DNA of 64,000 bases from CAMLFJ01 sp035524955 (GCA_035524955.1 DATLFG010000080.1:18264-82263), one strand, 5' to 3'; shown: positions 1-10,051, counted from the stretch's first letter. Notes: generated by a model from the sequence alone, not told the origin. Numbers and translations: made by a program.

Positions 1-2108
<2,108 letters not shown>

Positions 2109-2109
2109 A

Positions 2110-2251
2110 CTCGGAGGGGGGCTAACGCCCCCCTTCCGAACCTCCCCCCGAGAAGCGGGATTGCGCCGGCGGAGCCGGCGCTCGAACGGGGCGGGGTGAA
2201 CGCGAGCGATTGCTCATTTCTCGGGGGAGGCTCGGAGGGGGCCGTCGAGGC
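2110..2251. repeat. nested inverted repeats between gltB and gltD
   Basis: Directly after the gltB stop, a G6 run and a C6 run (2115-2132) form a hairpin around TAAC. The arm at about 2120-2154 is also complementary, with a few mismatches and a one-base gap, to about 2218-2251; for example 2136-2154 pairs with 2218-2235. The second arm ends just before the proposed gltD start at 2273. There is no T tract, so this is not a classical terminator. It could be an attenuator-like or RNA-stability structure, or a palindromic insertion. No match to a named family can be claimed. Confidence 0.5.
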
Positions 2252-2272
2252 CCTCTTTTCGATGAGAGATTC

Positions 2273-3721
2273 TTGGGGAAGGTGACGGGGTTCATCGAGT
2301 GGAAGCGGGACAAGCAGCCGTACCGGCCGATCGGCGAGCGCACGCGCGACTGGCGTCAGGTCATGCTGCCGTGGCCGGTCGAGACCCTGCGCCGGCAGGG
2401 CGCGCGCTGCATGGATTGCGGCATCCCGTTCTGTCACCAGGGTTGCCCGCTCGGCAACCTGATCCCGGACTGGAACGACCTCGTCTACCGGGACAAATGG
2501 CGCGAGGCCATCGACCGCCTGCACGCCACCAACAACTTCCCGGAGTTCACCGGCACGCTCTGCCCGGCGCCCTGCGAGGGCTCCTGCGTGCTCGGCATCA
2601 ACGACGACGCGGTGACGATCAAGGCGGTCGAGCTCGCGATCATCGACCGCGCCTTCGAGGAGGGCTGGATCGCGCCCGAGCCACCCGCGGTGCGCACCGG
2701 CAAGACCGTCGCGGTGATCGGCTCGGGCCCCGCCGGTCTCGCGGCGGCCCAGCAGCTCGCGCGCGCCGGCCACCAGGTCACCGTCTTCGAGCGCGCGGAC
2801 CGAATCGGGGGGCTCCTCCGCTACGGCATCCCCGAGTTCAAGATGGAGAAGCGGGTGTTGGACCGAAGGCTCGCCCAGATGGAGGCGGAGGGCGTGCGCT
2901 TCGTGGTGCGGGCGCACGTCGGCGTGGATCGGCCGGTGGAGGCCCTGCGGCGCGAGTTCGATGCCCTCGTGCTCTGCGGGGGCGCCTGTGCCTCACGCGA
3001 CCTGCCGATTCCCGGGCGGGGGCTCGGCGGTGTGCACTTCGCCATGGACTACCTCACGCCGCAGAACCGGCGCTGCGAGGGCGACGTGGTGCCCGACGAG
3101 GCCTTCATCAGCGCCGAGGGCAAGCGCGTGGTCATCATCGGGGGCGGCGACACCGGGGCCGATTGTCTGGGCACCACGCACCGTCAAGGCGCACTGGAAG
3201 TCCATCAGCTCGAGATCCTGCCGCGCCCGCCGGACACGCGCGCCGCCGACAACCCGTGGCCGCAGTGGCCGAATATCTATCGCGTCTCCTCCGCCCACGC
3301 GGAGGGCGGGGAGCGGATCTACTCGGTGTCCACGACCCGCTTCGTCGGCGACGAGCGCGGGCGCGTGAAGGCGCTCGAGGTGGCACGCGTGGAGCCGGTG
3401 CGCGAGGGCGGCCGCCTCGTGTTCCGGGAGGTCCCGGACTCGACGTTCGCCCTGCCCTGCGAGCTGGCCCTGCTGGCCATGGGCTTCGTGGGGCCGGAGC
3501 GGCCGGGGATGCTCGAGCAGCTCGGGGTCGCCCTCACCGACCGCGGGAACGTCCAGCGGGACGAGCACTGGATGACGAGCGTGCCCGGCGTGTTCACCGC
3601 GGGGGACATGCAGCGGGGCCAGTCGCTGATCGTGTGGGCCATCGCGGAGGGCCGCAGCGCCGCGCGCGGCGTGGACCGCTACCTCATGGGCCGCTCGGAC
3701 CTGCCCGCGCCCTTGCCCTGA
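2273..3721 (+). CDS. gltD: glutamate synthase small subunit
   Basis: The beta subunit takes electrons from NADPH through FAD and two 4Fe-4S clusters and passes them to GltB. Cluster cysteines are seen at about residues 46-58 (CMDCGIPFCHQGC) and 95-105 (CPAPCEGSC). The first Rossmann fold is VIGSGPAGLAAAQ and the second is VIIGGGDTGADC. The frame is open upstream to a TTG at 2210, but the family starts MGKVTGFxE, so the TTG at 2273 is chosen, giving 482 residues. No strong ribosome binding site precedes it, and the start sits just beyond an inverted repeat. It lies 164 bases from gltB and probably in one operon. It ends five bases from a convergent gene. Confidence 0.95.
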   Translation: MGKVTGFIEWKRDKQPYRPIGERTRDWRQVMLPWPVETLRRQGARCMDCGIPFCHQGCPLGNLIPDWNDLVYRDKWREAIDRLHATNNFPEFTGTLCPAPCEGSCVLGINDDAVTIKAVELAIIDRAFEEGWIAPEPPAVRTGKTVAVIGSGPAGLAAAQQLARAGHQVTVFERADRIGGLLRYGIPEFKMEKRVLDRRLAQMEAEGVRFVVRAHVGVDRPVEALRREFDALVLCGGACASRDLPIPGRGLGGVHFAMDYLTPQNRRCEGDVVPDEAFISAEGKRVVIIGGGDTGADCLGTTHRQGALEVHQLEILPRPPDTRAADNPWPQWPNIYRVSSAHAEGGERIYSVSTTRFVGDERGRVKALEVARVEPVREGGRLVFREVPDSTFALPCELALLAMGFVGPERPGMLEQLGVALTDRGNVQRDEHWMTSVPGVFTAGDMQRGQSLIVWAIAEGRSAARGVDRYLMGRSDLPAPLP

Positions 3722-3726
3722 GGCCT

Positions 3727-4254
3727 TCACTTCCAGCGGTCGAAGTCCCAGAGCGCCTCGGTCCGCGCAATCGTCACCCCGAGCTGCTGCAGCTCGGCCT
3801 GCAGGCGCTCCGCGGTCAGCCCCTGATTTGGTACCGGCTTGTTGAGGAAGAACCAGCGCCGGCTCTCGTTGTAGGAGAAGTGAGTCGGACCGATGGCGTC
3901 GTTCTCGGTCAGCATGTCGAGGATCGCATTGCCGTTGATGGTCCGGCCGGGCGGCACCTTCTTGAGCCAGGCCACGAGCCACACCAGGGTGCCGTCCCTG
4001 GACAGGGTCACCCGGGTGGTCACGGCGAGGCCACCCGGCGGGCGCAGGACGATCTCGTACTCGGCCCCCGACTCGTTGCGCGCCTCGCGCGGCTGGTAGC
4101 CCAGCGTGGCGAGCAGGCCTTGCACGCCGGCGTGATCGAGGCGCGCCGTTGCGCGCTCGGGCTCGGCGTGGGCCGCGGGCCCGACCGGAGCCAGGGCCAT
4201 CGCGGCGGCCGCGAGCGCCGCCCCCATCACCCGCATCCGGAGGGAGATGATCAT
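3727..4254 (-). CDS. hypothetical exported protein, possibly YbjN-like
   Basis: A 175-residue protein with an N-terminal signal: MIISLRMRVMG, a hydrophobic alanine-rich segment and a likely cut after AHA near residue 30. The mature part has alternating strands and helices (YEIVLRPPGG, TLVWLVAWLKKV, FSYNESRRWFFLN), which recalls the YbjN/type III chaperone fold. That is only a resemblance by eye, and no catalytic motif is visible. Its start codon lies two bases from the divergent DinB-family gene, so the promoters of each gene must lie inside the other. Translation could also begin at the in-frame ATG at 4236. Function unknown. Confidence 0.7.
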   Translation of the reverse strand: MIISLRMRVMGAALAAAAMALAPVGPAAHAEPERATARLDHAGVQGLLATLGYQPREARNESGAEYEIVLRPPGGLAVTTRVTLSRDGTLVWLVAWLKKVPPGRTINGNAILDMLTENDAIGPTHFSYNESRRWFFLNKPVPNQGLTAERLQAELQQLGVTIARTEALWDFDRWK

Positions 4255-4256
4255 CG

Positions 4257-4766
4257 ATGAGCCTCACGCGAGCCGAGCGAGAGCGTCTGATCCAGCGGTA
4301 CGCCGACGGCCCCGCACACCTCGAGGGCGCCCTGGCCCGTGTCCCGGCGGAGGCGCGGAAGTGGCGGCCGGCGCCCGGGGAGTGGTCCGCGCACGAGGTG
4401 GTCTGCCACTGCGCCGACTCGGAGACCAACGGGGCCGCCCGCATCCGCTACGTGGTCTGCGAGCCCGATCCCGTGGTCCTGGGCTACGACGAGAACGTGT
4501 GGGCGGTCGCGCTCGACTACCACGGCCATCCGCTGAACGTCGCGCTGGCCACCGTGCGGGCGGTGCGCGCGAATACCGTGGTGGTCCTCCGGCGCCTGCC
4601 GGAGGAGGCCTGGACGCGAGAAGGCCGTCACACCGCGTCGGGCCGGTACACCGCGCTGGACTGGCTCGCCATCTATGCCGAGCATCTGGAGATCCACGCC
4701 GGGCAGATCGAGGCCAACCTGGCCGCGTGGGAAGCCGCCGGCCGGCCCAGCAATCTGTCCGCGTAA
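4257..4766 (+). CDS. DinB-family putative metal-dependent protein
   Basis: A 169-residue four-helix-bundle protein of the DinB/YfiT superfamily. Family hallmarks seen are WRPAPGEWSAHEVVCHCADSE, with a probable metal-binding histidine in VCHCAD, and the C-terminal HLEIHAGQIEAN with two more histidines. Members include thiol-transferases such as bacillithiol and mycothiol S-transferases, and many of unknown role, so no substrate is proposed. A GGAGGG sequence lies about 12 bases upstream. It is one of only four plus-strand genes and is read divergently from the exported protein next to it. Confidence 0.8.
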   Translation: MSLTRAERERLIQRYADGPAHLEGALARVPAEARKWRPAPGEWSAHEVVCHCADSETNGAARIRYVVCEPDPVVLGYDENVWAVALDYHGHPLNVALATVRAVRANTVVVLRRLPEEAWTREGRHTASGRYTALDWLAIYAEHLEIHAGQIEANLAAWEAAGRPSNLSA

Positions 4767-4835
4767 CATCGGAGGCCGCCTAGCCACCGGGTCGGTCCGC
4801 TTCGAGCGCGGGCTCTCCCCGCGCCCCCGGCGTCT

Positions 4836-4873
4836 GGCGGGGAGGTTCGGCCGGGAGGCGTAGCCTCCCCGCC
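4836..4873. terminator. probable bidirectional hairpin between convergent genes
   Basis: A perfect 10-base inverted repeat, GGCGGGGAGG at 4836-4845 and CCTCCCCGCC at 4864-4873, lies between the stop of the DinB gene (4766) and the stop of the convergent lipoprotein gene (4880). No T run follows on either strand, so termination is inferred from position and stem strength only. Confidence 0.5.
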
Positions 4874-4879
4874 GAGTTC

Positions 4880-5269
4880 CTAGGTGAGCGGCCGGACGAT
4901 CGCGTCCCAGTGGGAGAAATCCTCCTTCAGGAGGATGACCCGGTCGCCCCCGCCTTCGAGGTAGTCCAGGCTGCCGCTCCAGATGTAGAAGCTGAAGCGC
5001 GCCCGCCCCCCTTCGACGGTGACCTTGCCCCAGCGGGTCCCCCCGTCCCATGCGGCGATCAGGGTGCCGTCTGGGTTGATCGTGAGGTAGAAGAGCTGGT
5101 AAGGCCCTCGACTGAACGCGATCTGACCCCGCCAGCGGCCGGCGATGAGATCGAGATCGGTGACCTGGCGCGCGGGCGGCAGCGACGCGCACCCCGCAAG
5201 CGTGGCCACGACGAGCACGGCGCCGCACAGCGCGTGCCGCGCGCGCCCCGCGAAGACCCACCGGCTCAT
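4880..5269 (-). CDS. hypothetical lipoprotein
   Basis: A 129-residue protein with a clear lipobox: a hydrophobic segment, then LAGC with the lipidated cysteine near residue 27. It is expected to be membrane-anchored outside the cytoplasm. The mature domain is short and beta-rich (LIAGRWRGQIAFSRG, LTINPDGTLIAAW), similar in feel to small lipocalin-like or extracellular substrate-sensing folds, but I recognise no family. Its ATG overlaps the stop of the chlorite-dismutase-family gene as ATGA, which implies translational coupling and a possible shared function. Confidence 0.75.
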   Translation of the reverse strand: MSRWVFAGRARHALCGAVLVVATLAGCASLPPARQVTDLDLIAGRWRGQIAFSRGPYQLFYLTINPDGTLIAAWDGGTRWGKVTVEGGRARFSFYIWSGSLDYLEGGGDRVILLKEDFSHWDAIVRPLT

Positions 5270-5967
5270 CGCAGAGAGCTCTGCCAGAGGGCGTGACCGA
5301 CGAAGAAGGGCCCCAGGCTCTGGAGATACTGCGAGGTCTGCGCGGTCCGGCGCATCGCCTGCACCAGATGAGACAGCGGGTGGAGCTCGCGCCCGACGAG
5401 CCCGATCACGAAGTCGTTGTCGTGGGTGTCGAGGCCGTGGCAGGCGAGCCGGACGTCGTGGGCCAGGTCCGCGTCGCCGTACGCCCGACCCATGGTGCCG
5501 TGCTCACGCAGGATCGCGCCCTGCTCCTGCGGAGTCAGTCGCGCGAAGGCGCCGCCCCGTCGCAGTGGGTACCAGATCCCCCAGGGCCAGGCCGGATTCA
5601 GCACGGTCCGCCGCGGGCGCGCGAGCAGCCAGTCCTCGAGGTCCGGCTCGAAGCCGGAGGCGTAGGTGCGGCCGAGCATGGTCAGCTCGGCGCGACGCCG
5701 GAGCGGGGCGAAGGGCTCGGAGGCGAGCAGCCCGCGGAGAGTGCCCGGGAAGAAGGCGGGGTCCTCGTGGAAGGCGAGCAACGCCACCCCGGTGGGATCG
5801 TTGACATCGTGGTAGAGCACACCTTCGATGCGGCTCCGCTCGATCGCCTCCACCACCAGCTTGCCGTCGGGACAACCCGTCCAGACCTGGAGCTGCATGA
5901 ACAGCCGGCGCCCGGACACCTGCTGGTTGGCACCCTTCTCCCGCACGTCCAGACCGGGTCCGTCCAC
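5266..5967 (-). CDS. chlorite dismutase / HemQ family heme protein
   Basis: A 233-residue protein of the Cld superfamily, which includes chlorite dismutase, coproheme decarboxylase (HemQ) and DyP-related folds. The second ferredoxin-like domain is diagnostic: WPWGIWYPL, then REHGTMGRAYG with the likely proximal heme histidine, then HGLDTHDNDFVIGL and a C-terminal FFVGHALW. The residue 13 after that histidine, arginine in true chlorite dismutases and glutamine in Firmicutes HemQ, aligns to alanine or histidine here. Chlorite chemistry is therefore unlikely, and a HemQ-like or unknown heme role is more plausible. The GTG start lies three bases after moaA; an ATG at 5898 is an alternative. Confidence 0.8.
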   Translation of the reverse strand: MDGPGLDVREKGANQQVSGRRLFMQLQVWTGCPDGKLVVEAIERSRIEGVLYHDVNDPTGVALLAFHEDPAFFPGTLRGLLASEPFAPLRRRAELTMLGRTYASGFEPDLEDWLLARPRRTVLNPAWPWGIWYPLRRGGAFARLTPQEQGAILREHGTMGRAYGDADLAHDVRLACHGLDTHDNDFVIGLVGRELHPLSHLVQAMRRTAQTSQYLQSLGPFFVGHALWQSSLR

Positions 5968-5970
5968 GGC

Positions 5971-6990
5971 CTACCCTCCGCGCGTGTGCATCTCGAGGTG
6001 TGGATCGCGCTTGAGCTCGCCGATTTGCATGAGCGGGCGGCGGTCGGGCGTGGCCAGCCGCTCCTCCGCCCCGCGATCGCGACGGCCCGCCCAGGTGGAG
6101 CGGATGAGAGCCTGCAGGTCCTCGCGCGAGGCCCCCGCGCGAAGCGGCTTGCGCAGGTCCGTACCCCGCACGGCGTAGAGGCAGAGATACCAGAGCCCGT
6201 CGGCGGTGAGCCGGCTACGGTCGCAGGCGGCGCAGAACGGCGCAGTGGTGGACGAGATGATCCCGAACACCCGGCCGTCGGGGAGCCGGAAGCGGTCGGC
6301 GGGCGCCGCGCTCTCCTCCACGATCGGCTCGATCGCCCCGTAGCGGTCGGCAAGGCGGCTCAGCATCTCGCGGCGTGACACCACGCGCTCCATGCTCCAG
6401 TTGGTGGCTCCGCCCACGTCCATGTACTCGATGAAGCGCACTTCCGCGGAGACCGACATCCCATACTCGAGCAGGTCCGCCAGCTCGTCGTCGTTGACTC
6501 CGCGCATCACCACGGTATCGAGCTTGAGGCCGGGCCAGCCCGTTTTCCCTACCACCGCGATGCCCTCGAGCACGCGGGCGTGGGTGTCGCGCCGGGTCAG
6601 CGCCTTGAAGCGGTCCTCCCGCAGCGTATCGAGGCTGACCGTGACGCGGTGGAGGCCCGCCGCGCGCAGCGCGGGAGCCTGCTCGGCCAGCAGCACGCCG
6701 TTCGTGGTCATGGCCAGGTCCCGGATGCGCGGGTTGGCCGCGAGCAGCCGGACGAGCCGGTCGAGGTCGCGGCGCAGCAGGGGCTCGCCGCCGGTGAGGC
6801 GCACCTTGTCCACGCCCAGATCGGCGAAGACGTCCACGAGCCCGTCCATCTCCTCGAAGCTCAGCATGTCGTCGCGGGGAAGCCAGACGTACTCTTCCTC
6901 GGGCATGCAGTACTGGCAGCGCAGGTTGCAGCGGTCGGTGACCGAGAGCCGCAGGTTGCGCAGCGGGCGATCGAAGGCGTCGCGGATCAC
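5971..6990 (-). CDS. moaA: GTP 3',8-cyclase, molybdenum cofactor biosynthesis
   Basis: A radical SAM enzyme that performs the first step of molybdopterin synthesis, converting GTP to 3',8-cyclo-H2GTP with MoaC. The N-terminal cluster motif is CNLRCQYC (residues 21-28). The C-terminal GTP-site cluster cysteines are FCAACDRSRLTADGLWYLC. The protein ends in RGG, keeping the C-terminal diglycine that MoaA needs for activity. The GTG at 6990 overlaps the Rieske stop as GTGA and places the radical SAM motif at the usual position (339 residues). It feeds the Moco enzymes of this window, formate dehydrogenase above all. Confidence 0.95.
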   Translation of the reverse strand: MIRDAFDRPLRNLRLSVTDRCNLRCQYCMPEEEYVWLPRDDMLSFEEMDGLVDVFADLGVDKVRLTGGEPLLRRDLDRLVRLLAANPRIRDLAMTTNGVLLAEQAPALRAAGLHRVTVSLDTLREDRFKALTRRDTHARVLEGIAVVGKTGWPGLKLDTVVMRGVNDDELADLLEYGMSVSAEVRFIEYMDVGGATNWSMERVVSRREMLSRLADRYGAIEPIVEESAAPADRFRLPDGRVFGIISSTTAPFCAACDRSRLTADGLWYLCLYAVRGTDLRKPLRAGASREDLQALIRSTWAGRRDRGAEERLATPDRRPLMQIGELKRDPHLEMHTRGG

Positions 6991-7292
6991 GGCATCTCCA
7001 CGTACACGTCGCCGTCCTCGACCGCGATCGGGAAGCAGCCGATCTTGACCGCGGGGTTGTTGGCGTTGGCCCCAGTGGTCACGTCCCACCGCCAGCCATG
7101 CCACGGGCAGATCACCAGGCGGCCGTCGAGGTCTCCCTCGCCCAAGGGCCCTCCCCGGTGGGGGCAGGTGTTGTCGATGGCGTGGTAGGCGCCCGCGACA
7201 TTGAAGAGCGCGAGGGTCTTCGCCCCCGCCTGCACCACGAGCCCCTGCCCGGGTGGCACGTCGGTGGCCTTGGCGACCTTGAACGACGGCAT
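6987..7292 (-). CDS. Rieske [2Fe-2S] ferredoxin-like protein
   Basis: A 101-residue soluble Rieske protein. The two ligand pairs are CPHRGG (C and H) and CPWHGW (C and H), spaced as in NirD- and dioxygenase-ferredoxin-type domains. There is no signal peptide or membrane segment, so it is cytoplasmic. The start at 7292 gives MPSFKVAK, the normal N-terminus of this family. Its stop overlaps moaA by GTGA, and it sits five bases from the radical SAM gene upstream. It is probably an electron donor to a neighbouring enzyme; the partner cannot be named. Confidence 0.88.
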   Translation of the reverse strand: MPSFKVAKATDVPPGQGLVVQAGAKTLALFNVAGAYHAIDNTCPHRGGPLGEGDLDGRLVICPWHGWRWDVTTGANANNPAVKIGCFPIAVEDGDVYVEMP

Positions 7293-7297
7293 GGGCG

Positions 7298-9013
7298 CTA
7301 TCCCGCCGCCACGGCGGGGGCGGCGGGCTCGAGCGCCCGCTCCCATTCGCGCAGGAGCCCGGGCTTCTTCACCCCGACGTCGAAGTGGTCCCACGGCATG
7401 CGTTCGTTCGCCTCGCGGCGCCGCCGCGTGAAGAAGGCGGGGTCACCGTCCCATTCGCGGAGAGCGTGGCGCCAGTCGCCGTCGAGCCCCGCGGCCAGCT
7501 CGACGAAGTCGGCCACCCGCCGGTCGCCGCGGGCCAGCAAGGCCTGGAGCGCCGCCTCGCGTGGGTTCTCGTGCACGACGCGGATCGTGTCGAGCCGCCG
7601 GGCCGCCCGCTTGATGATGTCGAGCTTCTCCTCGAGCGCCCGCGGGTCGTCGAAGGGCGCCCACTGGAACGGCGTCCACGGCTTCGGGACGAAGGAGGAC
7701 ACCGACAGTGTCAGCTTGCCGAAGGAGTGCCCGTCGGGGCCCAGCGCCCGCAGGCGCTCGATCAGCCGCGCGGCCAGGTCGGGGATCGCCTCGATGTCCT
7801 CGCGGGTCTCGGTGGGCAGGCCGATCATGAAATAGCACTTGAGGTTCGGAATGCCGTAGCGACGGAGCAGGTGGCAGGCCTCGTACAGCTGCTCGTCGGT
7901 GATGGCCTTGCGGACGACGCGGCGCAGCCGCTCGGTGCCGGCCTCCGGCGCCATGGTGAGGGTCCGGTGCCCACCGCGCTGCAGCGAGGCCACCAGGTCC
8001 TCGGTCAGGCTGTCGGCCCGAAGCGAGGAGATCGACACCTCGACGCCGTGCTCCTCGAGGAGGCGCATGAGGTCGCCGATCCAGGGGTAGTCGGACACGC
8101 AGGCGCCCACGAGCCCGACGCGCTTGGACCCCTTCGCGATCTTCGCCACCGACTCGCGCAGGGATTCGAGGCTCCGGTGCCGTACCGGCCGGTAGACCTG
8201 GCCTTCCAGACAGAACCGGCAGCCGCGGCCACAGCCCTTGCCGACCTCGAGGAGCTCCATGTGCCCGTACTCGGCCTTGGGCGTCTTGAGCGACGATCGC
8301 GTCTCGAAGCGGTTGACGTCCTTAAGCCGGCGCTTGGTCACCACCGCGGGCACGTCGTCCGCGACCGGCACGACCGTCTCGATCAGCCCATCGGCCTCGT
8401 ACTCGACCCGGTAGGCCTCGGGGACGTAGATGCCGGCCAGCGGCTTCAACCGGTCGATGAAGCGGCGCCGGCTGCCGTCGTCGCCGGGGCCGCTCTCGAT
8501 CCAGGCCGTCACGATCTCACCCACCACCTCCTCGCCTTCCCCCACCACCACGAAGTCCATGAAGGGAGCGACGGGCTCGGGATTGGAGAAGGCGCACACC
8601 CCGCCCATCATGACCACCGGATCGCCGGGGCCCCGATCGGCGGCCCGCAGGGGGAAGCCCGCCATCCGCAGCATCCGGACCGCGTTGATGTAGTCGCCCT
8701 CGTAGGTCAGCGAGAAGCCGACCAGGTCGAAGTCGGCCAGGGGTCGGTGAGACTCAAGCGAGAACGGCGCGGTCCCGGTGCGGCCGTACTCCTCGACATC
8801 CTCGGGGTCCGGGAAGAACACCCGCTCGCAGACCACGTTCGGGATCGCATTCAGGTGGTCGTAGATGGTCTGGAAGCCCAGGTTGGACATGCCGACCGCG
8901 TAGGTATTCGGATACACGAGCGCGATGGTCACACGCCCGCCCCAGTCCTTGTGGACCGCACCCTCTTCCGAGGCGACCAGCTCCTGCGCCTTCTTCTTGA
9001 GTTTCCAGGACAT
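7298..9013 (-). CDS. B12-binding-domain radical SAM protein
   Basis: A 571-residue protein with an N-terminal cobalamin-binding-like Rossmann domain (VTIALVYPNTYAVGMSNLG, residues 20-45; GEGEEVVGE near 175), then a radical SAM domain with the cluster motif GKGCGRGCRFC near residues 255-265 and MAPEAGTERLRR. This matches the family often called TIGR03960. The usual partner, a DUF2344-type protein, is absent here. The ATG at 9013 is the family-like N-terminus (MSWKLKKKAQELV); reading further upstream would enter repeat DNA. The reaction is not known; tRNA or ribosome-linked roles have been suggested for relatives. Confidence 0.85.
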   Translation of the reverse strand: MSWKLKKKAQELVASEEGAVHKDWGGRVTIALVYPNTYAVGMSNLGFQTIYDHLNAIPNVVCERVFFPDPEDVEEYGRTGTAPFSLESHRPLADFDLVGFSLTYEGDYINAVRMLRMAGFPLRAADRGPGDPVVMMGGVCAFSNPEPVAPFMDFVVVGEGEEVVGEIVTAWIESGPGDDGSRRRFIDRLKPLAGIYVPEAYRVEYEADGLIETVVPVADDVPAVVTKRRLKDVNRFETRSSLKTPKAEYGHMELLEVGKGCGRGCRFCLEGQVYRPVRHRSLESLRESVAKIAKGSKRVGLVGACVSDYPWIGDLMRLLEEHGVEVSISSLRADSLTEDLVASLQRGGHRTLTMAPEAGTERLRRVVRKAITDEQLYEACHLLRRYGIPNLKCYFMIGLPTETREDIEAIPDLAARLIERLRALGPDGHSFGKLTLSVSSFVPKPWTPFQWAPFDDPRALEEKLDIIKRAARRLDTIRVVHENPREAALQALLARGDRRVADFVELAAGLDGDWRHALREWDGDPAFFTRRRREANERMPWDHFDVGVKKPGLLREWERALEPAAPAVAAG

Positions 9014-9086
9014 ACGAACCGTAAGTCTACCACGGGGAGAGAGAGCAAAGCGGAGAGCCAGCACACGCGCGCCACTCAAACGAATG

Positions 9087-9141
9087 TCCGCGGCCTGGGG
9101 GAGTGCGGGGGCCATTTCTGGGCCCCCGCATTGAATAGAGC
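9087..9141 (-). repeat. 55-bp palindromic dispersed repeat, copy A
   Basis: Read on the minus strand, this 55-base element matches copy B at 55861-55915 at 51 of 55 positions. Its core is a 9-bp stem (GCGGGGGCC pairing with GGCCCCCGC) around a loop ending GAAAT. It lies in the 199-base gap between yjbQ and the radical SAM gene. Two 12-base direct repeats (CGGGCGCTCGGT at 9164 and 9181) lie beside it. There is no open reading frame and no T tract. It is a REP- or MITE-like sequence by structure, with no family name claimed. Confidence 0.8.
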
Positions 9142-9212
9142 CTAAAGACTTGAACCTGAGTCCGGGCGCTCGGTTGAAACGGGCGCTCGGTAAAGCGGAC
9201 GCAAACTGCGGA

Positions 9213-9668
9213 TCAGCTCCCGGCCGCGGGCCCGACCCCCATGATCTGGATGTCGATGCTTCGCGGGCGCGGCCCATCGAGCTCGGCGAACAGGATCGAC
9301 TGGAAGCGGCCCAGCGACAGCTCACCCCCGCTGATCCCCACCGCCACGCTCCGCCCGAGCAGCGCAGCCCGCAGGTGCGAGGTCGCATTGCCTCGCTCAC
9401 AGTCGGAGAAGCGCGGATCATCGTGCTTGTAGCCCGCATCGTCGGCGACCAGGCGCTCCATCATGGACTTGAGGTCGTCGACCAAAGCGCCCTGGAACTC
9501 GTTGACGAAGAGCGCGCAGGTAGTGTGGAGGGAGTTGACCAGAATGATGCCCTCCTTGATGTCGGCGCCCAGCACGATATCCCGGATCTGCTTGGTGATG
9601 TCCAGAACCTGGGTCCGCTTCTCGCTCAACATCGTGAAGGTCTTCCGGACTACCTTCAAGGTTTCCAC
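9213..9668 (-). CDS. yjbQ: YjbQ/UPF0047 family protein
   Basis: A 151-residue protein of the secondary thiamine-phosphate synthase/YjbQ family. Characteristic segments are VNSLHTTCALFVNE, the aspartate and histidine-rich YKHDDPRF, and NATSHLRAALLG followed by LGRFQSILFAELDGPR. The GTG at 9668 is chosen because an exact GGAGG lies eight bases upstream; longer versions would run through the tRNA-Leu gene. Some members have weak thiamine phosphate synthase activity, but the physiological role is unsettled. It lies 36 bases downstream of the tRNA cluster and could be co-transcribed with it. Confidence 0.9.
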   Translation of the reverse strand: METLKVVRKTFTMLSEKRTQVLDITKQIRDIVLGADIKEGIILVNSLHTTCALFVNEFQGALVDDLKSMMERLVADDAGYKHDDPRFSDCERGNATSHLRAALLGRSVAVGISGGELSLGRFQSILFAELDGPRPRSIDIQIMGVGPAAGS

Positions 9669-9704
9669 CTTGATTGCCTCCGTGCTTGAGTGCGCTTCGA
9701 CTCC

Positions 9705-9793
9705 TGGTGCCGAGGGAGGGAATCGAACCCCCACGGCCCTTACGGACCAGCAGGTTTTAAGCCTGCTGCGTCTCCCAGTTCCGCCACCCCGGC
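9705..9793 (-). tRNA. tRNA-Leu (anticodon TAA)
   Basis: An 89-nucleotide class II tRNA with encoded CCA. The acceptor GCCGGGG pairs with CCTCGGC (one G-T pair). The anticodon stem GCAGG/CCTGC encloses CTTAAAA, giving anticodon TAA. There is a long variable arm and the T loop GTTCGATTC. It is third in the Gly-Cys-Leu cluster. Confidence 0.97.
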
Positions 9794-9824
9794 CCAACCC
9801 ACCGCTGGACCGCCCCCAACGTAT

Positions 9825-9900
9825 TGGAGGCGGCGAGCGGATTCGAACCGCTGAATAGAGGTTTTGCAGACCTCCGCCTTAACCACTTGGCTACGCCGCC
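9825..9900 (-). tRNA. tRNA-Cys (anticodon GCA)
   Basis: A 76-nucleotide tRNA with encoded CCA. The acceptor GGCGGCG pairs with CGCCGCC. The anticodon stem GAGGT/ACCTC encloses a loop with anticodon GCA. The T arm is GCGGTTCGAATCCGC. It is second in the cluster. Confidence 0.97.
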
Positions 9901-9918
9901 CTTCCACCGTCGCGTATA

Positions 9919-9993
9919 TGGAGCGGGAAACGGGATTCGAACCCGCGACCCCAACCTTGGCAAGGTTGTGCTCTACCACTGAGCTATTCCCGC
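9919..9993 (-). tRNA. tRNA-Gly (anticodon GCC)
   Basis: A 75-nucleotide tRNA with encoded CCA. The acceptor GCGGGAA pairs with TTCCCGC. The anticodon stem AACCT/AGGTT encloses TGCCA with anticodon GCC. The T arm is GCGGGTTCGAATCCCGT. It is first in the cluster, directly after the promoter. Confidence 0.97.
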
Positions 9994-10021
9994 GAAACAT
10001 CCTGTCACAGAGCCGCGACGA

Positions 10022-10050
10022 AGTGTAACAAACGCCTTGAGTGGTGTCAA
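10022..10050 (-). promoter_or_regulatory. sigma-70-type promoter of the tRNA cluster
   Basis: On the minus strand a perfect -35 TTGACA (10050-10045) and a -10 TACACT (10027-10022) are separated by exactly 17 bases. Transcription would start near 10015, about 20 bases before tRNA-Gly. The -35 begins right after the galT stop codon. This is one of the best promoter matches in the window, as expected for stable RNA. Confidence 0.75.
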
Positions 10051-10051
10051 T

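Noticed and set aside
5266..5967. Perchlorate or chlorite respiration marker
   Set aside because: The distal arginine of true chlorite dismutases is not apparent, there is no pcr or clr gene, and no signal peptide is seen.
9740..10000. Small proteins encoded across 9740-10000
   Set aside because: These frames lie within the three tRNA genes; they are translations of tRNA sequence.
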